Origin: Methylopila turkensis
Lineage (GTDB): Bacteria; Pseudomonadota; Alphaproteobacteria; Rhizobiales; Methylopilaceae
DNA length: 64,000 nt
Direction: 5' to 3'
Assembly: GCF_027922325.1 (NCBI RefSeq)
Contig: NZ_BSFL01000001.1
Coordinates: 1,235,610 to 1,299,609 of the forward strand
The first letter of the stretch is position 1. Each line of letters opens with the position of its first letter. Shown here piece by piece: positions 47,816-56,406 of the stretch. Below the pieces are notes generated by a model. The model did no database searches. It was given only the letters and a program-made list of their open reading frames with translations, and was not told the DNA's origin. The position numbers and the translations under genes are program-made.

Positions 47816-47898
47816 GTCATGCCCGGGCTTGACCCGGGCATCCATCGTTCCGGGCGCGTCCGCGCCCGATGGACCCCCGGGTCAAGCCCGGGGGTGAC
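47816..47898. repeat. Palindromic intergenic element with CCCGGGCTTGACCCGGG arms
   Basis: GTCATGCCCGGGCTTGACCC on the left mirrors GGGTCAAGCCCGGGGGTGAC on the right. CATCG and CGATG lie inside, with a central GGGCGCG/CGCGCCC hairpin. The overall plan (outer arms, inner hairpin on each side, central loop) is that of the neighbouring element, but the sequence is different. Confidence 0.85.
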
Positions 47899-47928
47899 GA
47901 CGAAGCTCTACCGGCCGCGCGCCTGCGC

Positions 47929-48534
47929 TCAGAACGTCGTGCGGCTTCGGATCGCCGCCGCGAGCGTGCCGTCGTCGAGATAGTCGAGCTCGCCGCCGAC
48001 GGGCACGCCGTGCGCGAGGCGCGTGACCTTCACGTCGCAGTCGGCGAGCAGGTCCGTGACGTAGTGCGCGGTGGTCTGGCCCTCGACGGTGGCGTTCACC
48101 GCGAGGATGACCTCTTTGACCTCCGGGTCGCGCGCGCGGTCGGCTAGCGTCGCGAGGTTGAGGTCCTCCGGCCCGCGGCCGTCGAGCGCGGACAGCGTGC
48201 CCCCGAGCACGTGGTAGCGTGCGGCGATGGCGCCCGCCCGCTCCAGCGCCCACAGGTCGGAGACGTCCTCCACCACCACGATCAGCGAGGGGTCCCGGCG
48301 CGGGTCGCGGCAGACGGCGCAGGGGTCCTGCGTGTCGACATTGCCGCAGACCGAGCATTCCGCCACCCGCTCGCAGGCGATCCGCATCGCCTCCGAAAGC
48401 GGCTCCAGCAGCCGATCCTTGCGCGTGAGCAGGTGCAGCGCCGCCCGCCGCGCCGAACGCGGCCCGAGCCCCGGCAGCTTCGCAAGAAGCTGGATCAGGC
48501 GCTCGATCTCGGGGCCGGCGGGATTGCGGGACAT
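47929..48534 (-). CDS. recR: Recombination mediator RecR
   Basis: A protein of 201 residues of the RecFOR pathway, which helps load RecA on gapped DNA. N-terminal helix-hairpin-helix ([20 protein letters not shown]), zinc finger [16 protein letters not shown] (about 60-75) and Toprim domain ([35 protein letters not shown]). The C-terminal Walker-B-like region is [20 protein letters not shown]. Usually directly follows ybaB; here about 200 bases of repeat separate them. Confidence 0.97.
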   Translation of the reverse strand: MSRNPAGPEIERLIQLLAKLPGLGPRSARRAALHLLTRKDRLLEPLSEAMRIACERVAECSVCGNVDTQDPCAVCRDPRRDPSLIVVVEDVSDLWALERAGAIAARYHVLGGTLSALDGRGPEDLNLATLADRARDPEVKEVILAVNATVEGQTTAHYVTDLLADCDVKVTRLAHGVPVGGELDYLDDGTLAAAIRSRTTF

Positions 48535-48583
48535 GTTTGCACCTTAACGGGAGGAAGCCGCGCCGTCGCGGGCGGCGCAGCGC

Positions 48584-48724
48584 GTCATCCCGGCCGGAGC
48601 GCAGCGGAGAGCCGGGATCGCCTGCACGTTCGCCGGCGGACCGCCAAGCCCCCTTGCGAGCGGTCTTGCGTGGTTCGGATGACGATCCCGGCTCGGCGCG
48701 GCGGCGCCGCTTGGCCGGGATGAC
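48584..48724. repeat. Palindromic intergenic element between ybaB and recR
   Basis: Outer arms GTCATCCCGGCC and GGCCGGGATGAC (48584-48595 and 48713-48724) are a perfect 12 bp inverted repeat. Inside, GCCGGGATCG on the left and CGATCCCGGC on the right form a second pair. The space between recR and ybaB is almost wholly this element. Confidence 0.85.
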
Positions 48725-48733
48725 GCCCCAGCC

Positions 48734-49054
48734 TCAGAACAGCTTCATGCCGGGCGGGATCGGCAGGCCGGCGGTCAGGCCCTGCATCTTCTCCTGCACC
48801 GCAGCCTCGGCCTTCGTGCGGGCGTCGGCGTGGGCCGCGACGATCAGGTCCTCAAGGATCTCGACATCCTCGGGCTTCAGCAGCGAGGGGTCGATCTTCA
48901 GGCCGCGCAGGTCGCCCTTGGCGGACAGCGTCACGGCGACCAGCCCGCCGCCGGAGGCGCCCTCGACCGTGACCTGGTCGAGCTCCCCTTGCGCCTCCTG
49001 CATCTTCTGCTGGAGCTCCTTGGCCTTCGCCATCATGCCCATGATGTCGCGCAA
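48734..49054 (-). CDS. ybaB: YbaB/EbfC nucleoid-associated protein
   Basis: A small DNA-binding protein of 106 residues. N-terminal helix [20 protein letters not shown], beta hairpin [20 protein letters not shown] and the C-terminal [20 protein letters not shown], ending [10 protein letters not shown]. Forms dimers with tweezer-like arms. Follows dnaX after 18 bases, as in most proteobacteria. Confidence 0.96.
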   Translation of the reverse strand: MRDIMGMMAKAKELQQKMQEAQGELDQVTVEGASGGGLVAVTLSAKGDLRGLKIDPSLLKPEDVEILEDLIVAAHADARTKAEAAVQEKMQGLTAGLPIPPGMKLF

Positions 49055-49072
49055 CGCGGCCTCCTCGAAGGT

Positions 49073-50860
49073 TCAGAAATCGTCGGTTTCGTCTTCGGCC
49101 GCAGGTAGGGCGTCGACCGCCGCGGCGTCAAGCGCGGCCTCCTCCGGCGCGGCCTGCCGCTCGCGCACGTCGACGATCACCGCGCCCGGCATCCGGTCGA
49201 GGATAGCGCGCACATGGGGGTGGGCCTGAACGCCTTCGAGCCGGGCCGCGGCCGCGGCCTCGCGGGTCTCGTGGATGGTCGGCGCGCCCTCGCCGGCCGC
49301 GACCGCGACCATCCAGCGCTGGCCGGTCCAGTCCAGGAGCCGCTTGCCGATGGCTCCGGCGAGATCGGGCGCGGCGTCCTCCGTCGGCTGGAACTCCAGC
49401 ACGCCCTCGTCGAAGCGGACGACGCGCACCTGCCGCTCCAGCCAGCCCTGCATGAGGATGTCGCGGTTCTTCGCGGCGATCGCGACCAGATCCTCGAACC
49501 GCGACAGCCGCACCAGCGGCGCCTGTTCGGACCGGGCCACCGCGACGGGGACCGCCTCCATGCGCGGTGGGGCCTGCGCGGCCTCGGGCGCGCGCGCCAT
49601 GGCCGTCGCGGGGCCGAGCCGCGCGGGGGCCATCGCCTCCGGTCCGCGCGGTCCGCCCGAAGGCCCGGACGGCGGCGGACCGCCGCGCGGGGGCGACGGC
49701 TCGACGCCCTCAAGCGCCCTCAGCGCCTCGTCCGGCGTCGGCAGGTCGGCGGCGTGGGCGAGGCGAACCAGCACCATGTCGGCGGCCTGCGCCGGCTTCG
49801 GCGCGACCTGCACCTCGGCGACGCCTTTCAGCAGCATCTGCCAGGCGCGGGTCAGCACGCGCATGGAGACGCCCTCGGCGAAGGCTTTTCCGCGCAACCG
49901 CTCGGATTCGCTGAGCGTCGGGTCGTCGGCCGCCTTGGGCGCGAGCTTGATGCGCGTGACGAGGTGGACGGTCTCGGCGAGGTCGGTCAGCACCGCGACC
50001 GGGTCGGCCCCGGAATCATAGGCGTTGCGGAAGCCGTCGAGCGCCGCCCCGACGTCGCCGCGCATCACCGCCTCGAACAGGTCGAGCACGCCGGCCCGGT
50101 CGGCGAGGCCGAGCATGCCGCGCACGGCCTCCGCCCGCACGTCGCCCTGGCCGTGGGCGATCGCCTGATCGAGCAGCGACAGCGCGTCGCGCACCGAGCC
50201 TTCCGCCGCGCGGGCGACCACGGCGAGCGCCTCGTCCTCGATCGTCACGCTTTCGGCGTCGCAGACGCGCTTCAGATGCGCGGAGAGCTCGTCGGCGGCG
50301 ACGCGGCGCAGCGAGAACGACTGGCAGCGCGACAGCACCGTCACCGGCACCTTGCGGATTTCGGTTGTGGCGAACACGAACTTCACATGCGGCGGCGGCT
50401 CCTCCAGCGTCTTGAGGAACGCGTTGAAGGCGCTCGTGGAGAGCATGTGCACTTCGTCGATGATGAAGACCTTGTAGCGCGCCATCACCGGCGCGTAGTG
50501 CACGGTCTCCAGGATCTGGCGGACGTCGTTGACGCCGGTGTGGGAGGCGGCGTCCATCTCCACCACGTCCACGTGGCGCGACTCCATGATCGCCTCGCAA
50601 TGGACGCCGGGGATCGCCAGATCGACGGTCGGGCCGCCCTGCCCGTCGGCGGTCTCGTAGTTCAGCGCGCGGGCGAGGATGCGGGCGGTGGTGGTCTTGC
50701 CGACGCCGCGCACGCCCGTGAGGATCCACGCCTGCGCGATCCGGCCGGAGGCGAAGGCGTTGCGCAGCGTGCGCACCATCGGGTCCTGGCCGATCAGGTC
50801 CTCGAAGCGCTGCGGCCGGTACTTTCGGGCAAGGACGCGGTAGGGCGCGGGGGTCGTCAT
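49073..50860 (-). CDS. dnaX: DNA polymerase III subunit gamma/tau
   Basis: Clamp-loader ATPase of 595 residues. Walker A GVRGVGKTTTAR (49-60), Walker B region VFIIDEVHMLSTSAFNAFLK, sensor 1 FATTEIRKVPVTVLSRCQSF. The four-cysteine zinc module of E. coli DnaX is absent (a single Cys remains in GVHCEAIMESRHVDVVEMDA), which is normal in alphaproteobacteria. A Pro/Gly-rich linker (about 390-455) precedes the C-terminal tau-like domain. No obvious A-rich slippery site for a short gamma form was seen. Start overlaps the upstream gene by four bases. Confidence 0.96.
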   Translation of the reverse strand: MTTPAPYRVLARKYRPQRFEDLIGQDPMVRTLRNAFASGRIAQAWILTGVRGVGKTTTARILARALNYETADGQGGPTVDLAIPGVHCEAIMESRHVDVVEMDAASHTGVNDVRQILETVHYAPVMARYKVFIIDEVHMLSTSAFNAFLKTLEEPPPHVKFVFATTEIRKVPVTVLSRCQSFSLRRVAADELSAHLKRVCDAESVTIEDEALAVVARAAEGSVRDALSLLDQAIAHGQGDVRAEAVRGMLGLADRAGVLDLFEAVMRGDVGAALDGFRNAYDSGADPVAVLTDLAETVHLVTRIKLAPKAADDPTLSESERLRGKAFAEGVSMRVLTRAWQMLLKGVAEVQVAPKPAQAADMVLVRLAHAADLPTPDEALRALEGVEPSPPRGGPPPSGPSGGPRGPEAMAPARLGPATAMARAPEAAQAPPRMEAVPVAVARSEQAPLVRLSRFEDLVAIAAKNRDILMQGWLERQVRVVRFDEGVLEFQPTEDAAPDLAGAIGKRLLDWTGQRWMVAVAAGEGAPTIHETREAAAAARLEGVQAHPHVRAILDRMPGAVIVDVRERQAAPEEAALDAAAVDALPAAEDETDDF

Positions 50861-51801
50861 GCGACGCTGTCCGAGCCGCGCGACGGGACCCGGCCCAATA
50901 TCCATCCTTCGACGGGCGATACGATAGCCGGTCCTTCGGCGTGCTGGCCGCGCAGCACGGCCGCCATGCCGATCAGACCGACCACCGCGTCGAACCTGTC
51001 GCTGCCGAAACGATCATCGCCAAACCCATTCCTGATCTGATCCGTGATGTCGTCCGTGAAGCGAACGCCATACGCCGTTGCGGCTTCTATCAGAGCTGCG
51101 CCGACCCTGATCCTATCGGCAGGCGACGTCTTACTGAAGCCGGTTCGCGGTCCGACGCCGAGAAACCGGCGCGCGTCCGCCGGATAGGTCTCGGCGATGG
51201 TCAGCCCCGGCGATGCGACGAGCTCGGCCAAAGGGCCGTCGAACGGCCAGAAGCGCACGTTCGGGCGCAGGCTCAGCGGCGCCAGCAGTTCGATCCAGCC
51301 GCGCACGGCTCCGCGGCCGACCTGCGCGCCGCCCAGCGTGAAAAACAGAGGTGTCGCAGCTGGATGCCCATCGGCCTTTTGCTCGCAGCGGCGACGCAGC
51401 GCGTCGAAGGATTCAAGCCCGTGCCCCTGGACGAGCGCCGTGCGCGTGACGCCCTGAACGCCTGCGGGATAGAAGGGTCTGTGGACGCTGATGTCCGCTG
51501 AGCGACCCGCCGGATGGCGAATCTGCTCGAACTCAGGTTCGCCAAGCAGACTGAGAAACGACCTGAAGTCGGAGACGCCGAGTTTTTCGGCGTAGAAGCG
51601 GGGAATCCCGATCGGAAAATCGAATCCGGCCAGGACGCTTCGGTTTTGGGAGAGGGACAGGAGCTGTTCCGGTCCGAGATCGAACGGAGCCAGCCGACTG
51701 ACGACGTAGCTTTCCCCATCGGCTTCCGAAAAAGCGGCCCACCGACCGGCGCTCTTGGCGCTCCAGTCCGCGTGGATGAGAACGCCGACCTTCGTCGCCA
51801 T
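50857..51801 (-). CDS. Probable RNase H-fold protein (DUF429-like)
   Basis: A protein of 314 residues. N-terminal VLIHADWSAKSAGRWAAF, then VLAGFDFPIGIPRFYAEKLG and, late, DRFDAVVGLIGMAAVLRGQ with EGWILGR at the end. This spacing of acidic residues resembles the DUF429 predicted nuclease fold. I am not certain of the family. Base composition is visibly lower in GC than its neighbours in places (for example near 51000-51130), suggesting a later arrival. Its stop overlaps the dnaX start (ATGA), so expression of dnaX may be coupled to it. Confidence 0.65.
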   Translation of the reverse strand: MATKVGVLIHADWSAKSAGRWAAFSEADGESYVVSRLAPFDLGPEQLLSLSQNRSVLAGFDFPIGIPRFYAEKLGVSDFRSFLSLLGEPEFEQIRHPAGRSADISVHRPFYPAGVQGVTRTALVQGHGLESFDALRRRCEQKADGHPAATPLFFTLGGAQVGRGAVRGWIELLAPLSLRPNVRFWPFDGPLAELVASPGLTIAETYPADARRFLGVGPRTGFSKTSPADRIRVGAALIEAATAYGVRFTDDITDQIRNGFGDDRFGSDRFDAVVGLIGMAAVLRGQHAEGPAIVSPVEGWILGRVPSRGSDSVA

Positions 51802-52006
51802 CGCGAACGGCTCCGCCGGATTCTCAGGGATAAGGTGGGAGGTCGGACGACGACCCGTATCGGTCTCGTTGGGGCTGCTTCCTTTCGGACCTGACCCGGT
51901 TGGCGAGGAACACGCCCATCGCCAACCTCCCGTGCGCTATATGGACCGCCGACGGGGCGCCTTGCAAGGGCGCCCGCGCCGAGACCGATCCTGTGGCGAA
52001 ACCCCG

Positions 52007-52936
52007 ATGACAGACGCCCTTCCTGCGCCCGACCTCGCAGATCTCGGCTACGCCGGGCTCGCGCTCGACCGCTGCGGCGAGCGGCGGGACCGGCCGGGCT
52101 TCCTCGACCGCGTGGCGGCCGACCCGCGGGCGCGGTTCGCGCTGTTTCTGGGCGAGCGCGCCGTGCTCTCCGAAAAGGGCGGCGCTCTCGATCCGCTGTT
52201 CGACCGGGCGGCGGCGGTCGCGTTCGGCGCACCCGCTCAGCCTGTGTTTCTCGGGCTCGACGGCGACGTCCCCCGCTTCGCCGCCGAACTCGACGCAGAC
52301 GTGGAGGCGTCGCTTCCGCCGGGCGTCGCGGTCGAGGACCTGCGCGCGGTCGCGAGCGACGGACGGCTCGCGGGCTCCGCGCTCGCGCTCGCCGGCTACG
52401 CCAAGAGCATGCTGCGCTGGCACGCCCGCAACGGCTTCTGCGCCAACTGCGGCGCCCCGAGCGTCATGGCCGGCGGCGGCTGGCGGCGTGTCTGCCCGGC
52501 CTGCGGCGCGGTCCACTTCCCCCGCACCGATCCCGTCGCGATCATGCTGGTGACCCATGGCGGGCGCTGCCTGCTCGGGCGGCAGGCGCGGTTCCGGCCC
52601 GGCATGTGGTCCTGCCTCGCGGGCTTTGTGGAGCCCGGCGAGACGCTGGAGGACGCGGTCCGGCGCGAGACCTTCGAGGAGGCCGGGGTGCGGGTCGGGC
52701 GCGTGGCCTACGCCTTCTCGCAGCCCTGGCCGTTCCCGTCGCAGCTCATGGTCGGGATGGTCGGCGAGGCGCTCGACGACGCGCTAGATCCCGACCTCGA
52801 GGAGCTCGAGGACGCGCGCTGGTTCAGCCGCGAGGACGCGCGGCGGATGCTGGCGGGCGACCACCCGGAAGGCCTGACCGCGCCGCCCCCCGCCGCGATC
52901 GCGCATCACCTGCTGCGCGCGTTCGTCGCCGGCTGA
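52007..52936 (+). CDS. nudC: NAD(+) diphosphatase / NAD-capped RNA decapping Nudix enzyme
   Basis: A Nudix hydrolase of 309 residues. N-terminal domain, zinc ribbon Cys145, Cys148, Cys163, Cys166 (CANCG and CPACG), Nudix box 206-228 (GFVEPGETLEDAVRRETFEE, then AGV) and the NADH pyrophosphatase signature SQPWPFPSQLMVGM. All residues for catalysis are present. The start at 52007 follows a non-conserved leader frame. Ends 3 bases from the convergent pheA stop. Confidence 0.95.
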   Translation: MTDALPAPDLADLGYAGLALDRCGERRDRPGFLDRVAADPRARFALFLGERAVLSEKGGALDPLFDRAAAVAFGAPAQPVFLGLDGDVPRFAAELDADVEASLPPGVAVEDLRAVASDGRLAGSALALAGYAKSMLRWHARNGFCANCGAPSVMAGGGWRRVCPACGAVHFPRTDPVAIMLVTHGGRCLLGRQARFRPGMWSCLAGFVEPGETLEDAVRRETFEEAGVRVGRVAYAFSQPWPFPSQLMVGMVGEALDDALDPDLEELEDARWFSREDARRMLAGDHPEGLTAPPPAAIAHHLLRAFVAG

Positions 52937-52939
52937 CGC

Positions 52940-53836
52940 TCAAGGACGCGACTGCATCGCGGCCTGCGCCTCGAGCGCGCGGGCCGAGACCCGGAAGGCG
53001 TGCGCGGGATAGACGCCGAGGATCGCGAACTCCGACGAGAAGAACCGCAATTCGTCGAGCGCGCGCTTCAGCCCCGGGTCCTTCGGATGGCCCTCGACGT
53101 CGGCATAGAACTGGGTGGCGACGAAGGCGCCGTCGAGCTGGTAGCTCTCGAGCTTCGTCATGTTGACGCCGTTGGTCGCGAACCCGCCGAGCGCCTTGTA
53201 GAGCGCGGCCGGAATGTTGCGCACCTTGAACACGAAGGTGGTGACGGTGAGCCCGCGATTCGCCGGCGCCCAGGCCTTCCGCGCCGAGAGCACCACGAAG
53301 CGCGTCGTGTTGTTGGGGAAATCCTCGATGTCGCGGGCGAGGATTTCGAGCCCGTACTCCTTCGCCGCGAGCTCGGAGGCGATCGCGGCGCGCGAAACGT
53401 CGCCGGCGTCGCGGATCTCGCGGGCGGAGCCGGCGGTGTCGGCGCCGATCAGCGGCGTCAGGCCGAGCTTGCGCAGCGTCGCGCGGCACTGGCCGAGCGC
53501 CTGCACGTGGCTCTGCGCCGAGCGGATCGTGTCGAGCGTCGCGCCCTTCACCGCCATGAGCTGGTGGTGGATCGGCATGAAGAGCTCGCCGACGATGTGC
53601 AGCTTCGCCGAGGGCAGCAGGTGGTGGATGTCGGCGACCCGGCCGTTGGCCGAGTTCTCGATCGGGATCATCCCGAGCTCCGCCCGCCCGGAGGCGACGG
53701 CGTCGAGCGCGTCCTCGAAGCTCGGGCAGGCCAGCGCCTCCCATCCGGGATAGGCCGCGTCGCAGGCCATGTGGGAATTGGCGCCCGGCTCGCCCTGATA
53801 GGCGATGACGCGTGGGCCAGGCTGGGTTTCGGACAT
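52940..53836 (-). CDS. pheA: Prephenate dehydratase
   Basis: A monofunctional enzyme of 298 residues that makes phenylpyruvate from prephenate. Catalytic domain about 8-190 (VIAYQGEPGANSHMAC, MIPIENSANGRVADIHHLLP, the TRF motif in PNNTTRFVVLSA). C-terminal ACT domain with TKLESYQLDGAFVATQFYAD, the Phe-sensing ESRP-like region, so feedback inhibition by phenylalanine is likely. No chorismate mutase domain. Follows kdsB after 4 bases, a typical pairing in Hyphomicrobiales. Confidence 0.96.
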   Translation of the reverse strand: MSETQPGPRVIAYQGEPGANSHMACDAAYPGWEALACPSFEDALDAVASGRAELGMIPIENSANGRVADIHHLLPSAKLHIVGELFMPIHHQLMAVKGATLDTIRSAQSHVQALGQCRATLRKLGLTPLIGADTAGSAREIRDAGDVSRAAIASELAAKEYGLEILARDIEDFPNNTTRFVVLSARKAWAPANRGLTVTTFVFKVRNIPAALYKALGGFATNGVNMTKLESYQLDGAFVATQFYADVEGHPKDPGLKRALDELRFFSSEFAILGVYPAHAFRVSARALEAQAAMQSRP

Positions 53837-53840
53837 CCGC

Positions 53841-54605
53841 TCAGGCCCCCTCGGCCACGTAGATCAGCATCTGACGCGCCCGTTCCAGATCCTCGGGCGT
53901 GTCGACGCCGAGCGGAACCGTGTCGACCTTGACCGCATCGATTCGCATGCCGGCCTCCAGAGCGCGAAGCTGTTCGAGCCGCTCGCGCCGCTCGAGCGGC
54001 GACGGCGGCAGCTTGACGAAGCGCTCCAACGCCGCACGACGATAGGCGTAGAGCCCGATGTGATGGTGAAGCGGACCGGTCCCGTGCGGCGCGGTGGCGC
54101 GGGTGAAATAGAGGCAGCGGAAGCGGCCGGGCGCGATCTCCGCGCCCACCATCTTGACCGCGTCCGGCGAGGTCCGCTCCTCCTCGCGCGTGATCTCGGC
54201 GACCAGCGTCGCGATGTCGACCTCCGGGTCCTGCAGCGGCGCGAGCGCCGCGCGCACCACCGTCGCCTCGACCGTCGGCAGATCGCCCTGGACGTTCACG
54301 ATGACGTTGAAGTCCTGATCGGGATCAAGCGTCTGCAGCGCCTCGTAAATCCGATCCGAGCCCGAAGGATGGTCCGCGCGGGTCAGGATCGCCTGTCCGC
54401 CGGCGCCCGCGACGATCTCGGCGACCTCGCCCGAATCCGTCGCCACCACCACGGGGCCCACTCCCGCCTCCATCGCCCGCCGCCAGACATGGAGAATCAT
54501 CGGTTCGCCATGGATGTCGGCCAGCGGCTTGCGCGGCAGCCGGGTCGCGGCGAGGCGCGCCGGGATGAGCACCAGCGGGCGCAGTGGGGATCGGACGGTG
54601 GGCAT
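53841..54605 (-). CDS. kdsB: 3-deoxy-manno-octulosonate cytidylyltransferase
   Basis: An enzyme of 254 residues that activates Kdo as CMP-Kdo for lipopolysaccharide core synthesis. The N-terminal [20 protein letters not shown] carries the CTP-binding loop. [23 protein letters not shown] and [17 protein letters not shown] are typical. C-terminal [19 protein letters not shown]. First gene of a two-gene unit with pheA, divergent from the cytochrome gene with 221 bases between. Confidence 0.96.
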   Translation of the reverse strand: MPTVRSPLRPLVLIPARLAATRLPRKPLADIHGEPMILHVWRRAMEAGVGPVVVATDSGEVAEIVAGAGGQAILTRADHPSGSDRIYEALQTLDPDQDFNVIVNVQGDLPTVEATVVRAALAPLQDPEVDIATLVAEITREEERTSPDAVKMVGAEIAPGRFRCLYFTRATAPHGTGPLHHHIGLYAYRRAALERFVKLPPSPLERRERLEQLRALEAGMRIDAVKVDTVPLGVDTPEDLERARQMLIYVAEGA

Positions 54606-54689
54606 CGAGACGGTCCGCGGGTTCGTCGGAAGGCGGGAAGGCCGCCGCGTCCAAGCGGCGGTATTTAGGCGCAGGGGGTGATAGCCGAG

Positions 54690-54706
54690 TTGCGAACGTT
54701 CGGCAA
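54690..54706. promoter_or_regulatory. Palindrome in the kdsB/cytochrome c divergent region
   Basis: A perfect CGAACGTTCG (54693-54702) sits inside TTGCGAACGTTCGGCAA. The stretch is AT-richer than its surroundings and lies about 120 bases before the cytochrome start and 85 before kdsB. A candidate regulator site by pattern only. Confidence 0.3.
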
Positions 54707-54826
54707 AAACGGCTAGCGTCCGCGCGCCATAAAAAGGAAACGCTTAGCGACGTCCGCGCCTTGGCGTGGAGTTCTGGAATTCGGCCAATTATCGTCGCGC
54801 CGCCCAAGGGGGAATTCGGAGAGGAC

Positions 54827-56272
54827 ATGGACGCCTTCGAGCTCAACAAGATCGCCGGCGCGGTGCTCGGCACGCTGACTGTCGTGCTGGGCGTCAAAGC
54901 CATCTCGACAGAGGTCTTCAAGTCGCACGAGCCCGAGAAACCGGGCTACGAGATCGCCGAGCAGCAGCCCGGCGGCGGGCCGGCTCCGGCGGCGGGCGGC
55001 GAAGGCGCGGGCGTGCTGGCCCTGCTCGCCAAGGGCGACGCGACCAAGGGCGAGCAGGCAGCCAAGAAGTGCGGCGCCTGCCATTCCTTCGACAAGGGCG
55101 GCGCGGCCAAGGCCGGCCCGAACCTCTACGGCATCATCGGCCTGAAGCACGCGCACCAGGAAGGCTTCGGCTACTCCGCCGCGATGAAGGGCACGTCCGA
55201 CAAGACCTGGGACTTCGAGTCCATGGACAAGTGGCTCGAGAACCCGAAGGGCTACATCTCCGGCACCTCGATGGCCTTCGCCGGCATCAAGAATCCGGAA
55301 GAGCGCGCCAACCTCATCACCTATCTCAACAAGAACTCCGACAAGCCGCTCGACGTGCCGGCGGCCCCCGCCGGCGGCGCGGCGGCTCCCGCGGCTGCGG
55401 CCGGCGGCGGAGGCGGCGGCGACGACTTCACCGCGAAGGTCGCCGCGGCCGACCTCAAGAAGGGCGAGCAGGCCTCCAAGAAGTGCGGCGCCTGTCATTC
55501 CTTTGACAAGGGCGGCGCGGCCAAGGCCGGCCCGAACCTCTACGGCATCATCGGCCTGAAGCACGCGCACCAGGAAGGCTTCGGCTACTCCGCGGCGATG
55601 AAGGGCACGGCCGACAAGACCTGGGACATCGACGCCATGAACAAGTGGCTCGAGAACCCGAAGGGCTACATTCCCGGCACCTCGATGGCCTTCGCCGGCA
55701 TCAAGAACCCGGAAGAGCGCGCCAACCTGATCGGCTGGCTGAACAAGAACTCCGACAAGCCGCTCGAGCTCGGCGCCGCGGCGCCGGCTGCTCCCGCGGC
55801 GGCCCCGGCCGCCCCCGCCGCTCCGGCGGAAGAGAAGAAGGCCGAGGCTCCGGCCGCCCCTGCGGCTCCGGCCGAGGAGAAGAAGGCCGACGCCCCGGCG
55901 GCGCCCGCCGCTTCGCCGATCGCCGAGCGGCTCGCCTCCGCCGACCCGGCCGTCGGCGAGACGGTCGTCGGCGAGAAATGCGGCGTCTGCCACACCTTCA
56001 AGAAGGGCGAGCCCGCCGGCGCCGGTCCGAACCTTTACGGCATCGTCGGCCTCAAGCACGGCCATCAGGAGGGCTTCGAGTACTCCGACGAGCTGAAGGC
56101 GAAGCCGGGTCCCTGGGACTTCGAGCAGCTCGACAAGTGGCTGACCAACACCGAGGAATACGCTCCCGGCACGATGATGATCCTTGAGGTCGAGGATCCG
56201 CAGGAGCGGGCGAACATCATCGCCTATCTCAACAAGAACTCGGACAACCCGGCGCCGCTTCCGGGCAAGTGA
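54827..56272 (+). CDS. Membrane-anchored cytochrome c with three haem domains
   Basis: A protein of 481 residues. N-terminal anchor helix (about 10-30: IAGAVLGTLTVVLGVKAIST), then three class I cytochrome c domains joined by Ala/Pro-rich linkers. Haem sites CGACH at Cys82, CGACH at Cys220 and CGVCH at Cys385. Axial Met is in GTSMAFAGIKNPEERANLI of the first two domains and in GTMMILEVEDPQERANII of the third. Domains 1 and 2 are nearly identical even at DNA level, while domain 3 has diverged. The usual CycM-type protein has one domain of about 180 residues. Periplasmic electron shuttle; three haems could lengthen its reach. Ends at a strong terminator. Confidence 0.93.
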   Translation: MDAFELNKIAGAVLGTLTVVLGVKAISTEVFKSHEPEKPGYEIAEQQPGGGPAPAAGGEGAGVLALLAKGDATKGEQAAKKCGACHSFDKGGAAKAGPNLYGIIGLKHAHQEGFGYSAAMKGTSDKTWDFESMDKWLENPKGYISGTSMAFAGIKNPEERANLITYLNKNSDKPLDVPAAPAGGAAAPAAAAGGGGGGDDFTAKVAAADLKKGEQASKKCGACHSFDKGGAAKAGPNLYGIIGLKHAHQEGFGYSAAMKGTADKTWDIDAMNKWLENPKGYIPGTSMAFAGIKNPEERANLIGWLNKNSDKPLELGAAAPAAPAAAPAAPAAPAEEKKAEAPAAPAAPAEEKKADAPAAPAASPIAERLASADPAVGETVVGEKCGVCHTFKKGEPAGAGPNLYGIVGLKHGHQEGFEYSDELKAKPGPWDFEQLDKWLTNTEEYAPGTMMILEVEDPQERANIIAYLNKNSDNPAPLPGK

Positions 56273-56305
56273 TCCCGGCCGCGGCCTGACGGGCGCGACG
56301 ATCGA

Positions 56306-56331
56306 GGCCGGGCCGCAAGCCCGGCCTTTTT
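56306..56331 (+). terminator. Rho-independent terminator of the cytochrome gene
   Basis: GGCCGGGC (56306-56313), loop CGCAA, GCCCGGCC (56319-56326) and TTTTT (56327-56331). It lies 34 bases beyond the stop. Confidence 0.9.
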
Positions 56332-56406
56332 CGTGTCCGGCCCACGCTCGGGGCTTGGCTTCGGCGTCACGTTCGCGTCAGGCTGTCTCCTCGTCTGGAA
56401 CGCGCC

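Larger units (their letters stand above)
47450..47928. other. rmuC-recR intergenic region filled with palindromic elements
   Basis: 479 bases between the convergent ends of rmuC and recR. I see no gene. Three separate palindromic elements (listed individually) account for about half of it. The part before 47518 has a weaker repeat-like stretch with CCTGA (47465-47469) and TCAGG. No tRNA or terminator with a U run was recognised. Confidence 0.8.

Noticed and set aside
47450..47928. Possible CRISPR array or tRNA in the repeat-rich gap
   Set aside because: The repeats are palindromes of different sequence and spacing with no regular direct repeat/spacer pattern, and no tRNA T-loop or cloverleaf was seen.
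49073..50860. Programmed frameshift in dnaX
   Set aside because: No A-rich slippery heptamer with downstream hairpin was found where a gamma-type product would end.
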